Shown here piece after piece: positions 53,385 through 62,479 of a DNA stretch of 64,000 nt. A model generated the notes under the pieces. It was not told the DNA's origin. It searched no databases and worked only from the letters and a program-made list of their open reading frames with translations. The position numbers and the translations under genes are program-made. The first letter of the stretch is position 1; each line of letters starts with the position of its first letter. The DNA comes from Methanoculleus sediminis (lineage in GTDB: Archaea > Halobacteriota > Methanomicrobia > Methanomicrobiales > Methanoculleaceae), in contig NZ_JXOJ01000001.1 in assembly GCF_001017125.1 (NCBI RefSeq), positions 1 to 64,000 on the forward strand, read 5' to 3'.

Positions 53385-54588
53385 TCTCCCCGAGCCCCTC
53401 CTGGAGCCTCACCACGATCCGGGAACGGTACATCCAGAGGTAGGCAGCGACCGCCGCAGCCTCGACAGTGACGACGTACGCGACGATATGCCCGATCGAT
53501 ACGTCGTAGAGGACGCCCATCACGGCGCTTCCCACGAACCACGCCGTCCCGAAGATCGCGCTCACGCTCCCGTAGACCCTCCCCCTCCGGTCGAGTGCCG
53601 TGGACTCCGCGATCGACGCCCGGAGGACAGGCTCGAAGATGCCGATCCCGGCCCCCCAGACGAGCGATCCCGCGACGGCTGCGCCCGGTTCGGTCGAGAA
53701 GGCGAGCGCGACCGTCGCGATGCTGAGAGCCGGGATGGCGAGGAGGATATGGGTGCCGATGCGGTCGAAGGCCCGCCCGACAAGCAGCGCCACGGCGACC
53801 GAGACCGTCATCGCGCCGGCGTAGAAGAGGGGAATGGCGGCGTCGGGGACGATCGATTGGGCTTTCAGGTGAAAGGAGATGAGTGGAAAGCTGACGAATC
53901 CGGCCATCCCGAGGAATATGAACGCGGCATACGGCACGATCCCGGGCAGATTGTCCCTGTCCCCCTCCTCCTCTCTCTCCAGGCGTCCCGGTCTCGGCAC
54001 CTCCGATTGCGCGAGGAAGAGAGCGACCGCAACACCGGCGAGCGGTATCCCGAGCAGGAGGAATCCCATGCCGTAGCCGCCGGTGACGGCCAGGGCGGCG
54101 GCCATGACCAGCGGCCCGGCGACCGCACCGATCTGGTCGAGCGCCTTGTGGACACCGAACCCCCATCCCCGCCCGACGGCCGTCGTCGCGTAGGAAAGGA
54201 TCGTATCCCGGGCCGGTGTCCGGACGGCCTTTCCTATCCGCTCGGCGATGATGAGGACGGCGGCAGTCTCCCACCGTCCGGCGACGGCGAGGAGCGGGAT
54301 GGCAGCGAGCAGGCCGTAGCCGGCCGTCGCCGCCCTCCAGTAACGGTGGTTTTTGCCGACGTAGATGCCGGTGGCCGACCGCAGTGCGTACCCGATGAAC
54401 TCGCCGGACCCGGCGACCAGCCCGACGATTGCCGCGCTCCCCCCGAGGAGGAGGATATAGGGGCCGGTGACGCTCCTGGCACCGTTCGAGACCAGGCTCC
54501 CGCAGAGGCTTGCCGCGCCGAGGAGCAGAATGAGCCGGATAGAGAGGTCGCGGAGATCCTGCCGGGTCTCCGGGGGATGATCGGGCAT
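53374..54588 (-). CDS. MFS transporter
   Basis: 404 residues, twelve helices. The loop 2-3 signature is GYALRSATGIYVGKNHRYWR (about 66-85), and the fourth helix region AERIGKAVRTPARDTILSYA (about 115-134) resembles MFS proteins near the RhtX/tetracycline-exporter side. A central acidic loop (RPGRLEREEEGDRDNLPG) splits the halves. Substrate unknown. ATG preceded by GGAGAGG. Confidence 0.88.
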   Translation of the reverse strand: MPDHPPETRQDLRDLSIRLILLLGAASLCGSLVSNGARSVTGPYILLLGGSAAIVGLVAGSGEFIGYALRSATGIYVGKNHRYWRAATAGYGLLAAIPLLAVAGRWETAAVLIIAERIGKAVRTPARDTILSYATTAVGRGWGFGVHKALDQIGAVAGPLVMAAALAVTGGYGMGFLLLGIPLAGVAVALFLAQSEVPRPGRLEREEEGDRDNLPGIVPYAAFIFLGMAGFVSFPLISFHLKAQSIVPDAAIPLFYAGAMTVSVAVALLVGRAFDRIGTHILLAIPALSIATVALAFSTEPGAAVAGSLVWGAGIGIFEPVLRASIAESTALDRRGRVYGSVSAIFGTAWFVGSAVMGVLYDVSIGHIVAYVVTVEAAAVAAYLWMYRSRIVVRLQEGLGEIIP

Positions 54589-54721
54589 ATCCTCTCCGGT
54601 GCCGTTCTCATTAAAGTAATTCGCGGGCGGCGGCAGTGCTCTTATCTGCGCTCGCCGCGAATATTCTTATCACGCATACCCGGAGCGGGATCAGGATGCT
54701 CCGGGGGCACGAGGGGTATCC

Positions 54722-56098
54722 GTGGAGCAGGAAGACAACAAGCCGTATTCGCGAAGGTTCATCCTCATACTGGTCACCGTCGCCACATTCTTAAACCCCT
54801 TCACGGGCTCCGCGATCAACCTCGCCCTCCCCGCCATCGGCGGGGAGTTCTCCGCCGACGCCGCCACGCTTGCCTGGGTCACGAGCGCCTATCTCCTCGC
54901 GTCGGTCATCTTCCTCCTCCCGGCGGGGAGGCTTGGGGACTCGCAGGGAAAGGTCAGGGTCTTTTTAGCCGGGATCGTGGTCTACACCGCCGGCTCCCTC
55001 CTCACCATCTTCACGCCCACGATGGATCTCCTCCTGGTCTTCCGGTTCATCCAGGGGATGGGCGGCGCCATGATATACGCAAACAGCGTGGCCCTGATCA
55101 CCCACCTCTACCCGCCCGGCGAGCGGGGCTACGCGATCGGGCTGAATACGACGGCGGTCTACGCCGGGCTCTCGCTCGGGCCGTTCCTCGGGGGCGCCCT
55201 GACCCAGTTCCTCGGCTGGCGGAGCATCTTCATCGTGACCGCGCTCCTCGCCGTCCCCGTCCTCTTCTACGCCGGGAAGTTCCCGGCGTTCTTAAACGAG
55301 CGGCAGCGGGAGCAGTTCGACGTCGCGGGCCTGATTCTCTCCTCCGCCCTGATCCTCTGCCTCTTCCTGGGCCTGGCCTGGGTGACCACCCCCGCGGGCG
55401 CAACGCTCCTCGCGGTAGCCGTGGTGCTCGGGGCGGTCTTCTTCCGGGTGGAGCGCGGCCGCCAGAACCCGCTCCTCCCGGTGACGCTGCTTGAGAAGAA
55501 CCGGGTCTTTGCCGCCTCGAACGCCGCCGCCCTGATCAACTACAGCGCAACGTTCGCGGTCGGGTTCCTCCTCTCCCTCTACCTCCAGTACATCCGGGGC
55601 TACGAACCCGTCGCCGCGGGCACCCTGCTCCTCCTCCAGCCGGTCGTCCAGGTCTTCGTCGCCCCGGCGGCGGGCCGCCTGGCCGACCGGCTGCAGCCCG
55701 GGCTCGTCGCTTCGGTGGGGATGGGGGTTACGGCCGTGGGCCTCTTCGGCTTCTCCCTGCTCGGCGAGACGACGCCGATCGCCGCGATCCTCGCCCTCCT
55801 GGTGCTGCTGGGCGTGGGGCTCGGGATCTTCTCGTCCCCGAACACCACCGCCATCATGGGCTGCGTGGAGAAACGCTACTACGGGAGCGCGTCGGCGATG
55901 GTGGCGATGATGCGGTCGCTCGGAATGATGCTGAGCATGGGGGCGGTTCTTGTGGTCTTTGCGGTCATCATGGGATCGACGACCGTTACCCCGGCGATAT
56001 TCCCGGAGTTCCTCGCGAGCCTGCGGCTGATCTTCCTCGCATTTGCGGTTCTCTCGGCCTTCGGGGTCATCCTCTCGCTCCGCAGGAATAAATGCTGA
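54722..56098 (+). CDS. MFS drug-efflux transporter, DHA2 (EmrB/QacA) type
   Basis: 458 residues from a GTG with GAGGGG upstream, fourteen helices expected. Motifs: NPFTGSAINLALPAIGGEFS (the D/N1 pattern of DHA2 in helix 1), LPAGRLGDSQGKVRVFLAGI (motif A, about 64-83), FIQGMGGAMIYANSVALITH (about 107-126) and motif C-like GLSLGPFLGGALTQFLGWRS. Would export drugs or metabolites in exchange for protons. Starts 133 bases from the divergent MFS gene. Confidence 0.92.
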   Translation: MEQEDNKPYSRRFILILVTVATFLNPFTGSAINLALPAIGGEFSADAATLAWVTSAYLLASVIFLLPAGRLGDSQGKVRVFLAGIVVYTAGSLLTIFTPTMDLLLVFRFIQGMGGAMIYANSVALITHLYPPGERGYAIGLNTTAVYAGLSLGPFLGGALTQFLGWRSIFIVTALLAVPVLFYAGKFPAFLNERQREQFDVAGLILSSALILCLFLGLAWVTTPAGATLLAVAVVLGAVFFRVERGRQNPLLPVTLLEKNRVFAASNAAALINYSATFAVGFLLSLYLQYIRGYEPVAAGTLLLLQPVVQVFVAPAAGRLADRLQPGLVASVGMGVTAVGLFGFSLLGETTPIAAILALLVLLGVGLGIFSSPNTTAIMGCVEKRYYGSASAMVAMMRSLGMMLSMGAVLVVFAVIMGSTTVTPAIFPEFLASLRLIFLAFAVLSAFGVILSLRRNKC

Positions 56099-56104
56099 TG
56101 AAGA

Positions 56105-57802
56105 ATGACAGGCTTCCGGAACAAATCCCCCTGGAACGAAGAGGAAGCGTTAAAACTCCCGGCATCCTGTTATCTCTTTGAACGGATGGAACTGGTTATC
56201 GGAAAGGACGGCGACCGCGACGTTGCCATTGACGCCCAGGAACTCGTGACGGGAAGGACCTGCGTCATCGCGCAGTCGGGTGCCGGGAAGAGCTGGGGTA
56301 TCGCGGTTCTCTGCGAGCAGCTCCTGCAGGCACGGGTGGGGTTCTGCCTCATCGATACGGAGGGGGAATACTTCTCGCTCAGGGACCGGTTCCCCCTCCT
56401 CTGGATCGGTTCCAGTGACGACTGCGACGTGGATATCGGGCAGGTGAACCTCCGGGAACTGATGCAGAACGCGATCTGCTCCCGGACGGCGGTGATCTTC
56501 GACGTTTCGGAGACCGATATGCAGGAGCGTGTCTCCTACCTCGCGGAAGTTCTCTACGACCTTGAGAGCGAGTTAAAGCAGCCGTTCCTGCTGATTGTGG
56601 AGGAGGCGGACAAGTTCATTCCCCAGTCGGGGGAATCCATCAAAAAGATCGAGGAGATCTCCCGCCGGGGGCGCAAACGCGGACTCGGCCTCCTGGTCGC
56701 GACCCAGCGGCCGTCGCTCGTGACGAAGAACGTCCTCTCGCAGTGCAACAGCCAGATCCTCGGGAAGCTCTCGATCGAGAACGACTTGAAAGCGGTCAGC
56801 CTCTTCTTCCCGTCCCGGAAAGAGGCCGGGGAGCTCGCGGATCTCGAGCCCGGGGAGTTCTTTGTGATGGGCAAACTCTCGAGGGAAAATGCGACGAAGA
56901 TGCGCTTTGGGGCCCGGCTGTGCGAACACCGGGGGCTGACGCCCCGGCTCGTGCCCGCGCGGCCAATCGAGCCTGCCAGGCCTGCCAGGCCTCCCCGGGC
57001 GGAACCGGCCCGCGCCGAACCCTGTGGTCCCGAGGATATCCCCCGGGAAGAGCCGGTAGAAGCGCCGACCGCAGCCGCAAATGCAGTGATCCCGGTGCTG
57101 CTCCGCGAGGAAGCGCTCGATATCGCGAAGGGGAAACGGAAACGCCGGTTCCGGATCCTTGAGCCGGAAGAGCGGATCGTCTCTGGAGAACGGGTCTACC
57201 GGCCGCTCCACCGGGTGGAGGTCCGCTACATCGGCGGGCTTCTCCGCAAAGCGACGAAAACGGCTTCATTCGTCATTGATGGACCTACCGGCTGCATCGT
57301 CGAGGTGGATAGGGGGATGAAGGTCAGGCCGGGTTTCTCGGAGCTTCTCGGGCTCGACGAGGCCGCGGTGAAGATCGTTGCCGGGCTCGCGAACGGCGGC
57401 TCGACCCTGACCGAGATCGAGGCCGATACCCATCTTGCGCCCGGCGTGGTGAAGAAGGCGATAAAGAGCCTTGCTGATGTGAAACTCATCACGGAGGTGA
57501 AGACGGTGGGCGACACGAAGGTCTACGTGCCCCTGCTTGCAGCGGATGTCCCGGCGCTCTCCTCTCTCCGGCGGGGAGCGGACCTCCCGATGGAGTCGCT
57601 CCGGGAGGAGCCCCTCGAGGCGAAGGTCACGGAGTCGTTGCTCCGGACGATTCTCAAAGGGCTCGAACCCACGGCGGAGATCGTCGAGTTCGAGACGATT
57701 TATTACCCGGTCTACCTGATCCGGTTCGCCTCGGAGCGGGGAGAACGCTCGATCGTTCTGGACGGCTGCACGGGGAAAGAACTTCTCTTCCCGGTGTCGT
57801 GA
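56105..57802 (+). CDS. HerA-like (DUF87) P-loop ATPase with winged-helix tail
   Basis: 565 residues; an ATG at 56186 could also be the start. ATPase domain (about 28-290): Walker [21 protein letters not shown] (about 52-71), Walker [12 protein letters not shown] (about 159-169), the sensor stretch [21 protein letters not shown] proline- and alanine-rich linker (about 285-330) leads to a C-terminal region with [20 protein letters not shown] and a helix-turn-helix-like part ([20 protein letters not shown]). HerA relatives pump DNA at repair sites or in defence systems; no NurA gene is adjacent. Function is open. Confidence 0.85.
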   Translation: MTGFRNKSPWNEEEALKLPASCYLFERMELVIGKDGDRDVAIDAQELVTGRTCVIAQSGAGKSWGIAVLCEQLLQARVGFCLIDTEGEYFSLRDRFPLLWIGSSDDCDVDIGQVNLRELMQNAICSRTAVIFDVSETDMQERVSYLAEVLYDLESELKQPFLLIVEEADKFIPQSGESIKKIEEISRRGRKRGLGLLVATQRPSLVTKNVLSQCNSQILGKLSIENDLKAVSLFFPSRKEAGELADLEPGEFFVMGKLSRENATKMRFGARLCEHRGLTPRLVPARPIEPARPARPPRAEPARAEPCGPEDIPREEPVEAPTAAANAVIPVLLREEALDIAKGKRKRRFRILEPEERIVSGERVYRPLHRVEVRYIGGLLRKATKTASFVIDGPTGCIVEVDRGMKVRPGFSELLGLDEAAVKIVAGLANGGSTLTEIEADTHLAPGVVKKAIKSLADVKLITEVKTVGDTKVYVPLLAADVPALSSLRRGADLPMESLREEPLEAKVTESLLRTILKGLEPTAEIVEFETIYYPVYLIRFASERGERSIVLDGCTGKELLFPVS

Positions 57803-57885
57803 CCGGAGTGCTTATCCTTGCGCGGTGTATAGGAGATCGTATGCCCTGCCGCCCTCGCGGCCGGTGGGGGAGAGGTGAAGAAGGA

Positions 57886-58044
57886 ATGGATTCATACCGG
57901 TGCACTCTGTGCGGCTACGTCTACTTCCCGGCAATTGGCGACACCGACCACGGCGTCAAGCCCGGCACTGCTTTTGACGACCTGCCCGAGACCTGGAAAT
58001 GCCCCCGGTGCGGTGCGCCGAAGAGCCGGTTCAAGAAGGTGTAA
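57886..58044 (+). CDS. rubredoxin
   Basis: 52 residues from the ATG at 57886, preceded by GAGGTGAAG. Iron ligands are in [10 protein letters not shown] and [13 protein letters not shown]; the fold markers [20 protein letters not shown] are complete. Carries single electrons to flavoproteins or oxygen-defence enzymes. First of two tandem copies. Confidence 0.95.
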   Translation: MDSYRCTLCGYVYFPAIGDTDHGVKPGTAFDDLPETWKCPRCGAPKSRFKKV

Positions 58045-58326
58045 GGAGAGAGCCGTTCCTGACCGGATCCGGTCTTTTCTTCTGGTGATTCGCGCCGGTT
58101 AGCATATCGCTCTCTCGCCTGAACCGGAGGGCCCCGCGTCTCCCGCCTCGAAGAGCGATTCGTCCCGGGAGAACAGTCCGCCGGCCGTCCGCCGCATCGG
58201 CGTCGTTCGTCCTCGATGGGCTTCCCGACAGAGAACTTCATCTCCCGCTCTCCTGACCGGAGTACTTATCACTCAGAGGGTACATGGGTGCCGTGCCCCG
58301 GTCGGGGCGGTGAGGTGAAGGAGATG
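58045..58326. other. region between the rubredoxins, 282 bases
   Basis: No gene. The last 80 bases repeat the promoter side of the first rubredoxin (58254-58275 against about 57796-57815). The middle part shows nothing recognisable. Confidence 0.5.
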
Positions 58327-58485
58327 ATGGATTCATACCGGTGCGGACTCTGCGGCTATGTCTACAACCCCAGGGCCGGCGAGCCCGGCCAGGGGATCGA
58401 GGCCCGCACGGAGTTTGGAGACCTGCCCGAAACCTGGGCATGCTCCCGGTGCGGTGCGGAGAAGAACCTGTTTCGGAAGGTGTAA
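58327..58485 (+). CDS. rubredoxin, second copy
   Basis: 52 residues from the ATG at 58327 (an adjacent ATG at 58324 is possible); GAGGTGAAGGAG precedes it. Iron ligands in YRCGLCGYVY and WACSRCGAEKNLF. About 70% alike to the first copy by eye, and the upstream DNA (TGACCGGAGT then CTTATC) is also repeated, so gene and promoter were duplicated together. Confidence 0.95.
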   Translation: MDSYRCGLCGYVYNPRAGEPGQGIEARTEFGDLPETWACSRCGAEKNLFRKV

Positions 58486-58590
58486 GGGGCGGTTCGGGGC
58501 CGGCCTCCCCACAACAAATCTTCCCTTTTAGGGGTGTGGTCTTACGAGAGCGTTGTATAGTGTTCTATTCTCCCGGTTGCACAAACTTCC

Positions 58591-59112
58591 TCACCCGAAC
58601 CGGAAGGTCCGGAGCCCCTCCCCGCGGATCTCGCGCCCGGCGAGGTGCTCCATCTCGTGATCGATCCCGTAGGCGGTGGAGCCTGTAAACGTCATCTCCG
58701 CGGCACCGAGGTCTTCGGCCCGGATCGTTCTCTCGAGCGGGTGAACGGTCGCCCTGATGATCCGGCGAGCGCCGAGCCGCAACCGGTAGGGCCGTTTTAC
58801 GAGCAGCCGCGCGGGAGCGCTGCCGCACTTCTCCAGCCGGTAGACGGTTCCCTCCCTGTGCAGGAGTACCGGGTCGACGAAGAGGTAGGTCTCCTCAAGC
58901 GAGTAGCCGATCAGCCGTTCGTCATCGTAGACCGTAGTCTTCTTCACCGCCGATATGGCGGTGAGCCCCTCCGCGGCGTAGCTCCAGTCGCCCCCGTAGC
59001 GGAGGGAGAAGAGGAGGGGGACGAGCGCATCGGGGGGTATCCCGAACCGGTCGGCGAGGGCGGCCTCTTGAGCGGCAAAGACGAGTTCTTCCCGGATATC
59101 ATCGGCATCCAT
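58591..59112 (-). CDS. peptide-deformylase-like metalloprotein
   Basis: 173 residues from the ATG at 59112; an ATG at 59190 would overlap the ABC ATPase gene. The middle and end follow the deformylase order: YLFVDPVLLHREGTVYRLEK with CGS (usual NP.. then EGCLS, the cysteine ligand), VKRPYRLRLGARRI (usual .RP..V.V.A), and AYGIDHEMEHLAGREI (usual QHExDHLxG, two histidine ligands and the glutamate). The first motif GxGxAAxQ is not evident. Archaea do not formylate initiator Met-tRNA, so another amide substrate is likely. Last gene behind the molybdate ABC operon, 34 bases away. Confidence 0.7.
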   Translation of the reverse strand: MDADDIREELVFAAQEAALADRFGIPPDALVPLLFSLRYGGDWSYAAEGLTAISAVKKTTVYDDERLIGYSLEETYLFVDPVLLHREGTVYRLEKCGSAPARLLVKRPYRLRLGARRIIRATVHPLERTIRAEDLGAAEMTFTGSTAYGIDHEMEHLAGREIRGEGLRTFRFG

Positions 59113-59146
59113 CGGTTCGCCCCTGCGCCGGGTGACCGGATAAATG

Positions 59147-60196
59147 CTACCGCCTGAAGACGTGGACCGCAGAAGCCTTGAAGGTGACATTCGCCGGCTC
59201 CCCCTCGACGAGGCCCAGGCGGGCGACGCTCTGCCGGGTCAGGACGGCGACGAAAGGCAGCCCCGTATCCACGACGACCCGCGAAAACATGCCGTTCTGC
59301 CGGATCTCAGCAACCGTGCCCGGGAAGGTGTTTGCGGCGCTCGACTCGAACGGCCGGCGGGAGAGGATCACCTCCTCAGGCCGGATGCCGACGCAGACGT
59401 CGCCCTCGATCGCGGTGACAGTCCGGACGACGATCTCCCCGAGGTCGATCGTCGCCTCCCCGTTTTGGACCCTCGATACCCCGCAGTAGACGTTTTCCAT
59501 GCCGGTGAAGGCGGCGACGAACTCGGTGGCAGGTTTCCGGAAGACCTCATCAGGCGTGCCCGTCTGGACGATCCTGCCGTCCTGCATCACCGCTACCCGG
59601 TCGGCGAGGGCGAATATGTCCTCGAAGTGGTGGGTGATGTGGACGACCGTCGTGCCGGTCGCCCGGTGGATCGCCTTCAGTTCCCTCCGGAGCCGTTCCC
59701 GGGTGACGGTGTCGAGCGCCGAGAGCGGTTCGTCGAGGAGCAGGACGCGGGGCCGGAGGACGAGCGCCCGGGCGATCGCCGCCCGCTGCTGCTCCCCGCC
59801 GGAGAGTGTCCCTGTCGTCCGTTCCAGGAGGTGCCCGATCCCGAGGAGGGCCGCGGTCTCCCGCACGCTCTCTCCGATGCGGGCGGCTTCGGCCTTCCGC
59901 TGCAGGAGGCCGAACCCGATGTTCTCCCCGACGGTGAGGTGGGGGAAGAGCATGTAGTCCTGGTAGACCATGCCGATCCCCCGGTCTTTCGGGTCGGTGC
60001 GGGTGATGTCGCGGCCTTCAAGGGCGATCGTCCCGGCGTCCGGGGAGTATATCCCTGCCAGGGTCTCGAGGAGGATGGTCTTTCCCGCGCCGGTCGGCCC
60101 GAGGACGATGAAGTACTCGCCGTCGGCGACGGTCAGGTCCACGCAATCAAGGGTGAAGTCCCCGAGGCGTTTGGCGAGCCCGGCGATCCTGAGCAC
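59147..60196 (-). CDS. modC: molybdate/tungstate ABC transporter ATPase
   Basis: 349 residues. Walker A GPTGAGKTILLETLAGIY (about 33-50), Q-loop GMVYQDYMLFPHLTVGENIG, signature GTLSGGEQQRAAIARALVLR (about 127-146), Walker B VLLLDEPLSALD, H-loop VVHITHHFED. A C-terminal TOBE-type domain (about 235-349; VCVGIRPEEVILS) may bind the anion and stop uptake. Works with the permease whose gene ends one base upstream. Confidence 0.92.
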   Translation of the reverse strand: MLRIAGLAKRLGDFTLDCVDLTVADGEYFIVLGPTGAGKTILLETLAGIYSPDAGTIALEGRDITRTDPKDRGIGMVYQDYMLFPHLTVGENIGFGLLQRKAEAARIGESVRETAALLGIGHLLERTTGTLSGGEQQRAAIARALVLRPRVLLLDEPLSALDTVTRERLRRELKAIHRATGTTVVHITHHFEDIFALADRVAVMQDGRIVQTGTPDEVFRKPATEFVAAFTGMENVYCGVSRVQNGEATIDLGEIVVRTVTAIEGDVCVGIRPEEVILSRRPFESSAANTFPGTVAEIRQNGMFSRVVVDTGLPFVAVLTRQSVARLGLVEGEPANVTFKASAVHVFRR

Positions 60197-61009
60197 CTAG
60201 AACACCCCCCGCCCGCCGGTGTAGCGCTCGAAGACCGCGAGCGAGATGACCGATATGACGATCAGGATGACGGACGCGGCGACGGCGAGGTCGAGATCCC
60301 CCGTCGACATGTTCAGGAAGAGCGCGATGGGCAGGGTCTCGGTCTTCATCCGGGTGGCCCCCGCGAGCATGAGGACGGCGCCGAACTCGCCGATGGACTT
60401 CGACCAGGTGATGACCAGGCCCGCGATGAGGCCGCTCTTTGCGAGAGGGAGGGTGATCTGGCGGAAGGCTCCCCACTCGGTGCACCCGAGCGTTCGGGCA
60501 ACGTGCTCGTAGCGGGGGTTGATCGTCTCGAAGGCCGACCGGGCGACCCTGACCATGTAGGGCAGGTTGACGAAGAACTGGGCGACGACGATCCCGAGCG
60601 GGGTGTAGATGACGTCGAGCCCCGAGGCTGATAGCATCTTCCCGAACGTCGAGGGACCGTAGAAGATGAGCAGCGCCACGCCCGCAACGAGCGGCGGAAG
60701 GGCGAGCGGAATGTTGAAGAGGGTGTTTGCCAGGTTCCTGCCGGGAAACGAGAGCCGGGCGAGCGAGTAGGCGACCGGCACGGCGGCGACGACGCAGAAA
60801 GCGGTGGAGACCGCCGAGGTGACGAGCGAGAGTTCGACGGCAAAGACGATCTCGGGGGAGAACAGGCTCTCAATGAGGGCCGGGAGCGGCGGGTAGACCA
60901 CGAGGCCGCCGATGACGACGAGCGTGTAGGCGATCAGGCAAAACGTGACGGCGAGAAAGAGCGCCTTGAACGGGGTGGGGCGGGGGAGGGCGGCCCGGTT
61001 CCGGAACAC
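60197..61009 (-). CDS. modB: molybdate/tungstate ABC transporter permease
   Basis: 270 residues from a GTG at 61009 just after the trmO stop; a longer frame would begin inside trmO. Six helices; the conserved EAA loop that contacts the ATPase is ARTLGCTEWGAFRQITLPLA (about 172-191), and VAAVPVAYSLARLSFPGRNL, then NIPLALPPLVAGVALLIFYG, are typical of ModB/WtpB. Imports molybdate or tungstate. Confidence 0.9.
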   Translation of the reverse strand: MFRNRAALPRPTPFKALFLAVTFCLIAYTLVVIGGLVVYPPLPALIESLFSPEIVFAVELSLVTSAVSTAFCVVAAVPVAYSLARLSFPGRNLANTLFNIPLALPPLVAGVALLIFYGPSTFGKMLSASGLDVIYTPLGIVVAQFFVNLPYMVRVARSAFETINPRYEHVARTLGCTEWGAFRQITLPLAKSGLIAGLVITWSKSIGEFGAVLMLAGATRMKTETLPIALFLNMSTGDLDLAVAASVILIVISVISLAVFERYTGGRGVF

Positions 61010-61011
61010 AA

Positions 61012-61503
61012 CTACTCTACCCTGAAGGACGCGCTCTGCTGTTTGATCCGCTCGACGTGCTGCGGCGTCACCCACCCGGAGGAAGCGCCCCCGATGCAGT
61101 CGAACGCCGGGATATAGGGCTTGATGTCGAGGATCGGCGTCCCGTCCAGGAGGTCGACGCCCTCGATGGCGATCGTTCCCCCGTCGATACCGGCCAGCCG
61201 GACGACCGATATCCCGAGCATGTTCGGGCGGTTGAAGTGCCGGGTGGCGAAGATGCCGTGCGCCTTGGCGCCGTCGATGAGCGGCCGCTCGGTTAGTTCC
61301 TCACCGGCGGCGTGGTGAAACCGGTAAATAAGGATGAGGTGGGAGAACCCCGCGAGCGCCGAAAGGCCGTCCCGGAATCCGGGGTGGACCTCCACCGTCC
61401 CGCGGGCGGCGGAGAAGGCAGCCTGGATGGGAGTGGCGGCCGGGTCGGTGAACGGCGTCCGGGCGACTCCGATGGCCCTGCAGGAGTACTCCGTGCCGCT
61501 CAT
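61012..61503 (-). CDS. trmO: tRNA m6t6A37 methyltransferase TrmO (TsaA)
   Basis: 163 residues. YrbD/TsaA fold: AIGVARTPFTDPAATPIQAA (about 10-29), GTVEVHPGFRDGLSALAGFS, HLILIYRFHHA, ATRHFNRPNMLGISVVRLAG (about 85-104) and LDGTPILDIKPYIPAFDC. Uses S-adenosylmethionine to methylate the threonylcarbamoyl group at A37 of tRNA-Thr. Its ATG overlaps the modA stop and it lies between modA and modB, an unusual place for a tRNA enzyme. Confidence 0.92.
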   Translation of the reverse strand: MSGTEYSCRAIGVARTPFTDPAATPIQAAFSAARGTVEVHPGFRDGLSALAGFSHLILIYRFHHAAGEELTERPLIDGAKAHGIFATRHFNRPNMLGISVVRLAGIDGGTIAIEGVDLLDGTPILDIKPYIPAFDCIGGASSGWVTPQHVERIKQQSASFRVE

Positions 61504-62315
61504 GGCTCCACCCCTGCGTACGCCGGGTCGGGGTAGGCAGGGAACCCGTGGTCGACAAAGATCGCCTTCCCCTCGTCGGAAGTGACGAACTCGACGAACT
61601 GCCGGGCGGTGTCAGGCTGCTCCGTGAAGGTGGTCGGCCCTACCGGGACGATGAGGGTGAGGCCGTCTTCCTGCGCCAGATCGATCCTGTCCATCGTCTC
61701 GGGATTCACCATATCGAGCGTGATGAGCGCGGCGTCGGCGGTGCCCATGTTCATCGCCACCACCACCTCGTTGATCGTCGGTGCCCGGAGGACGACATTC
61801 TTCTCGACGGTGTCGAGGATGCCGTGTTTCTCAAAGAGTTTGTCGCCGGCTCTGCCGATCGCGGTGGTGTTCGCGCCGCCGAGCGCGATCTTCAGCCCGG
61901 GCCGGGCGAAGTCGTCGACCGAGGTGATATTCTTCGGGTTCCCCTTTGTGACGACGATCACCGGGACGTGGTAGGCGACGTAGCCGGGCTCTCCGACCAG
62001 TCCTTTATCCTGCGCGATCCGGTAGTCGGGCGTCCCACCGGGTATGAAAGCGTCGCCTTTCCGGGAGAGTTCCATCTGGGTGATGAGCGCGCCCGAACCG
62101 GCGAAGGTGTACTCGACGCCGATGCCGTACTTCTCGGTGAACGCCTCTCCGATCGCGGTCATCGGCTTTTTGAGGCCGGCGCCGGAGTAGACAAGCAGAG
62201 TGGCGTCTTCGGCGGTGGCGTTATCCCCGGCGACGGTGGTGCATCCCGCCGCGCAGAAGAGGAGAAAGGCGGCAAAGAGAGCGAGCGTGGTCAGTGCGAT
62301 GGCATTCCGTGTCAT
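61500..62315 (-). CDS. modA: molybdate/tungstate-binding lipoprotein
   Basis: 271 residues. Signal peptide with lipobox LLFCAAGCTT (about 18-27). The binding protein shows LLVYSGAGLKKPMTAIGEAF (about 40-59), AGSGALITQMELSRKGDAFI, then VVTKGNPKNITSVDDFARPG, LKIALGG and TADAALITLDMV, as in ModA-type proteins. Captures the oxyanion outside and hands it to ModB. First gene of the leftward operon modA-trmO-modB-modC. Confidence 0.92.
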   Translation of the reverse strand: MTRNAIALTTLALFAAFLLFCAAGCTTVAGDNATAEDATLLVYSGAGLKKPMTAIGEAFTEKYGIGVEYTFAGSGALITQMELSRKGDAFIPGGTPDYRIAQDKGLVGEPGYVAYHVPVIVVTKGNPKNITSVDDFARPGLKIALGGANTTAIGRAGDKLFEKHGILDTVEKNVVLRAPTINEVVVAMNMGTADAALITLDMVNPETMDRIDLAQEDGLTLIVPVGPTTFTEQPDTARQFVEFVTSDEGKAIFVDHGFPAYPDPAYAGVEP

Positions 62316-62343
62316 GATCCTATTCAGTACCCGCCGTACTGAT

Positions 62344-62386
62344 ATTAAAGTGATTTCTTTTACTTTTGAGTTACTTTAAAGTGTTT
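62344..62386 (-). promoter_or_regulatory. candidate operator/promoter of the molybdate operon
   Basis: 30-70 bases upstream of the modA ATG. It contains the perfect ten-base palindrome ACTTTAAAGT (62373-62382) and a related word ATTAAAGTGATTT at 62344-62356, about 31 bases or three helical turns away from TTTAAAGTGTTTT. The spacing fits a dimeric repressor binding twice on one face. AT-rich core can also hold the TATA box. Confidence 0.5.
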
Positions 62387-62479
62387 TACTTGACGGACTC
62401 CCTGTTTAATCTTGCTGTTCCCCGGGCATGCGGAACCCGGGAAACGATTATTACCAGTCCGTGCGTTCACGTGCTCTTT

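Noticed and set aside
59144-60631. A 495-codon rightward open frame
   Set aside because: Antisense shadow of the molybdate ATPase and permease genes, rich in D, E, R, G and P.
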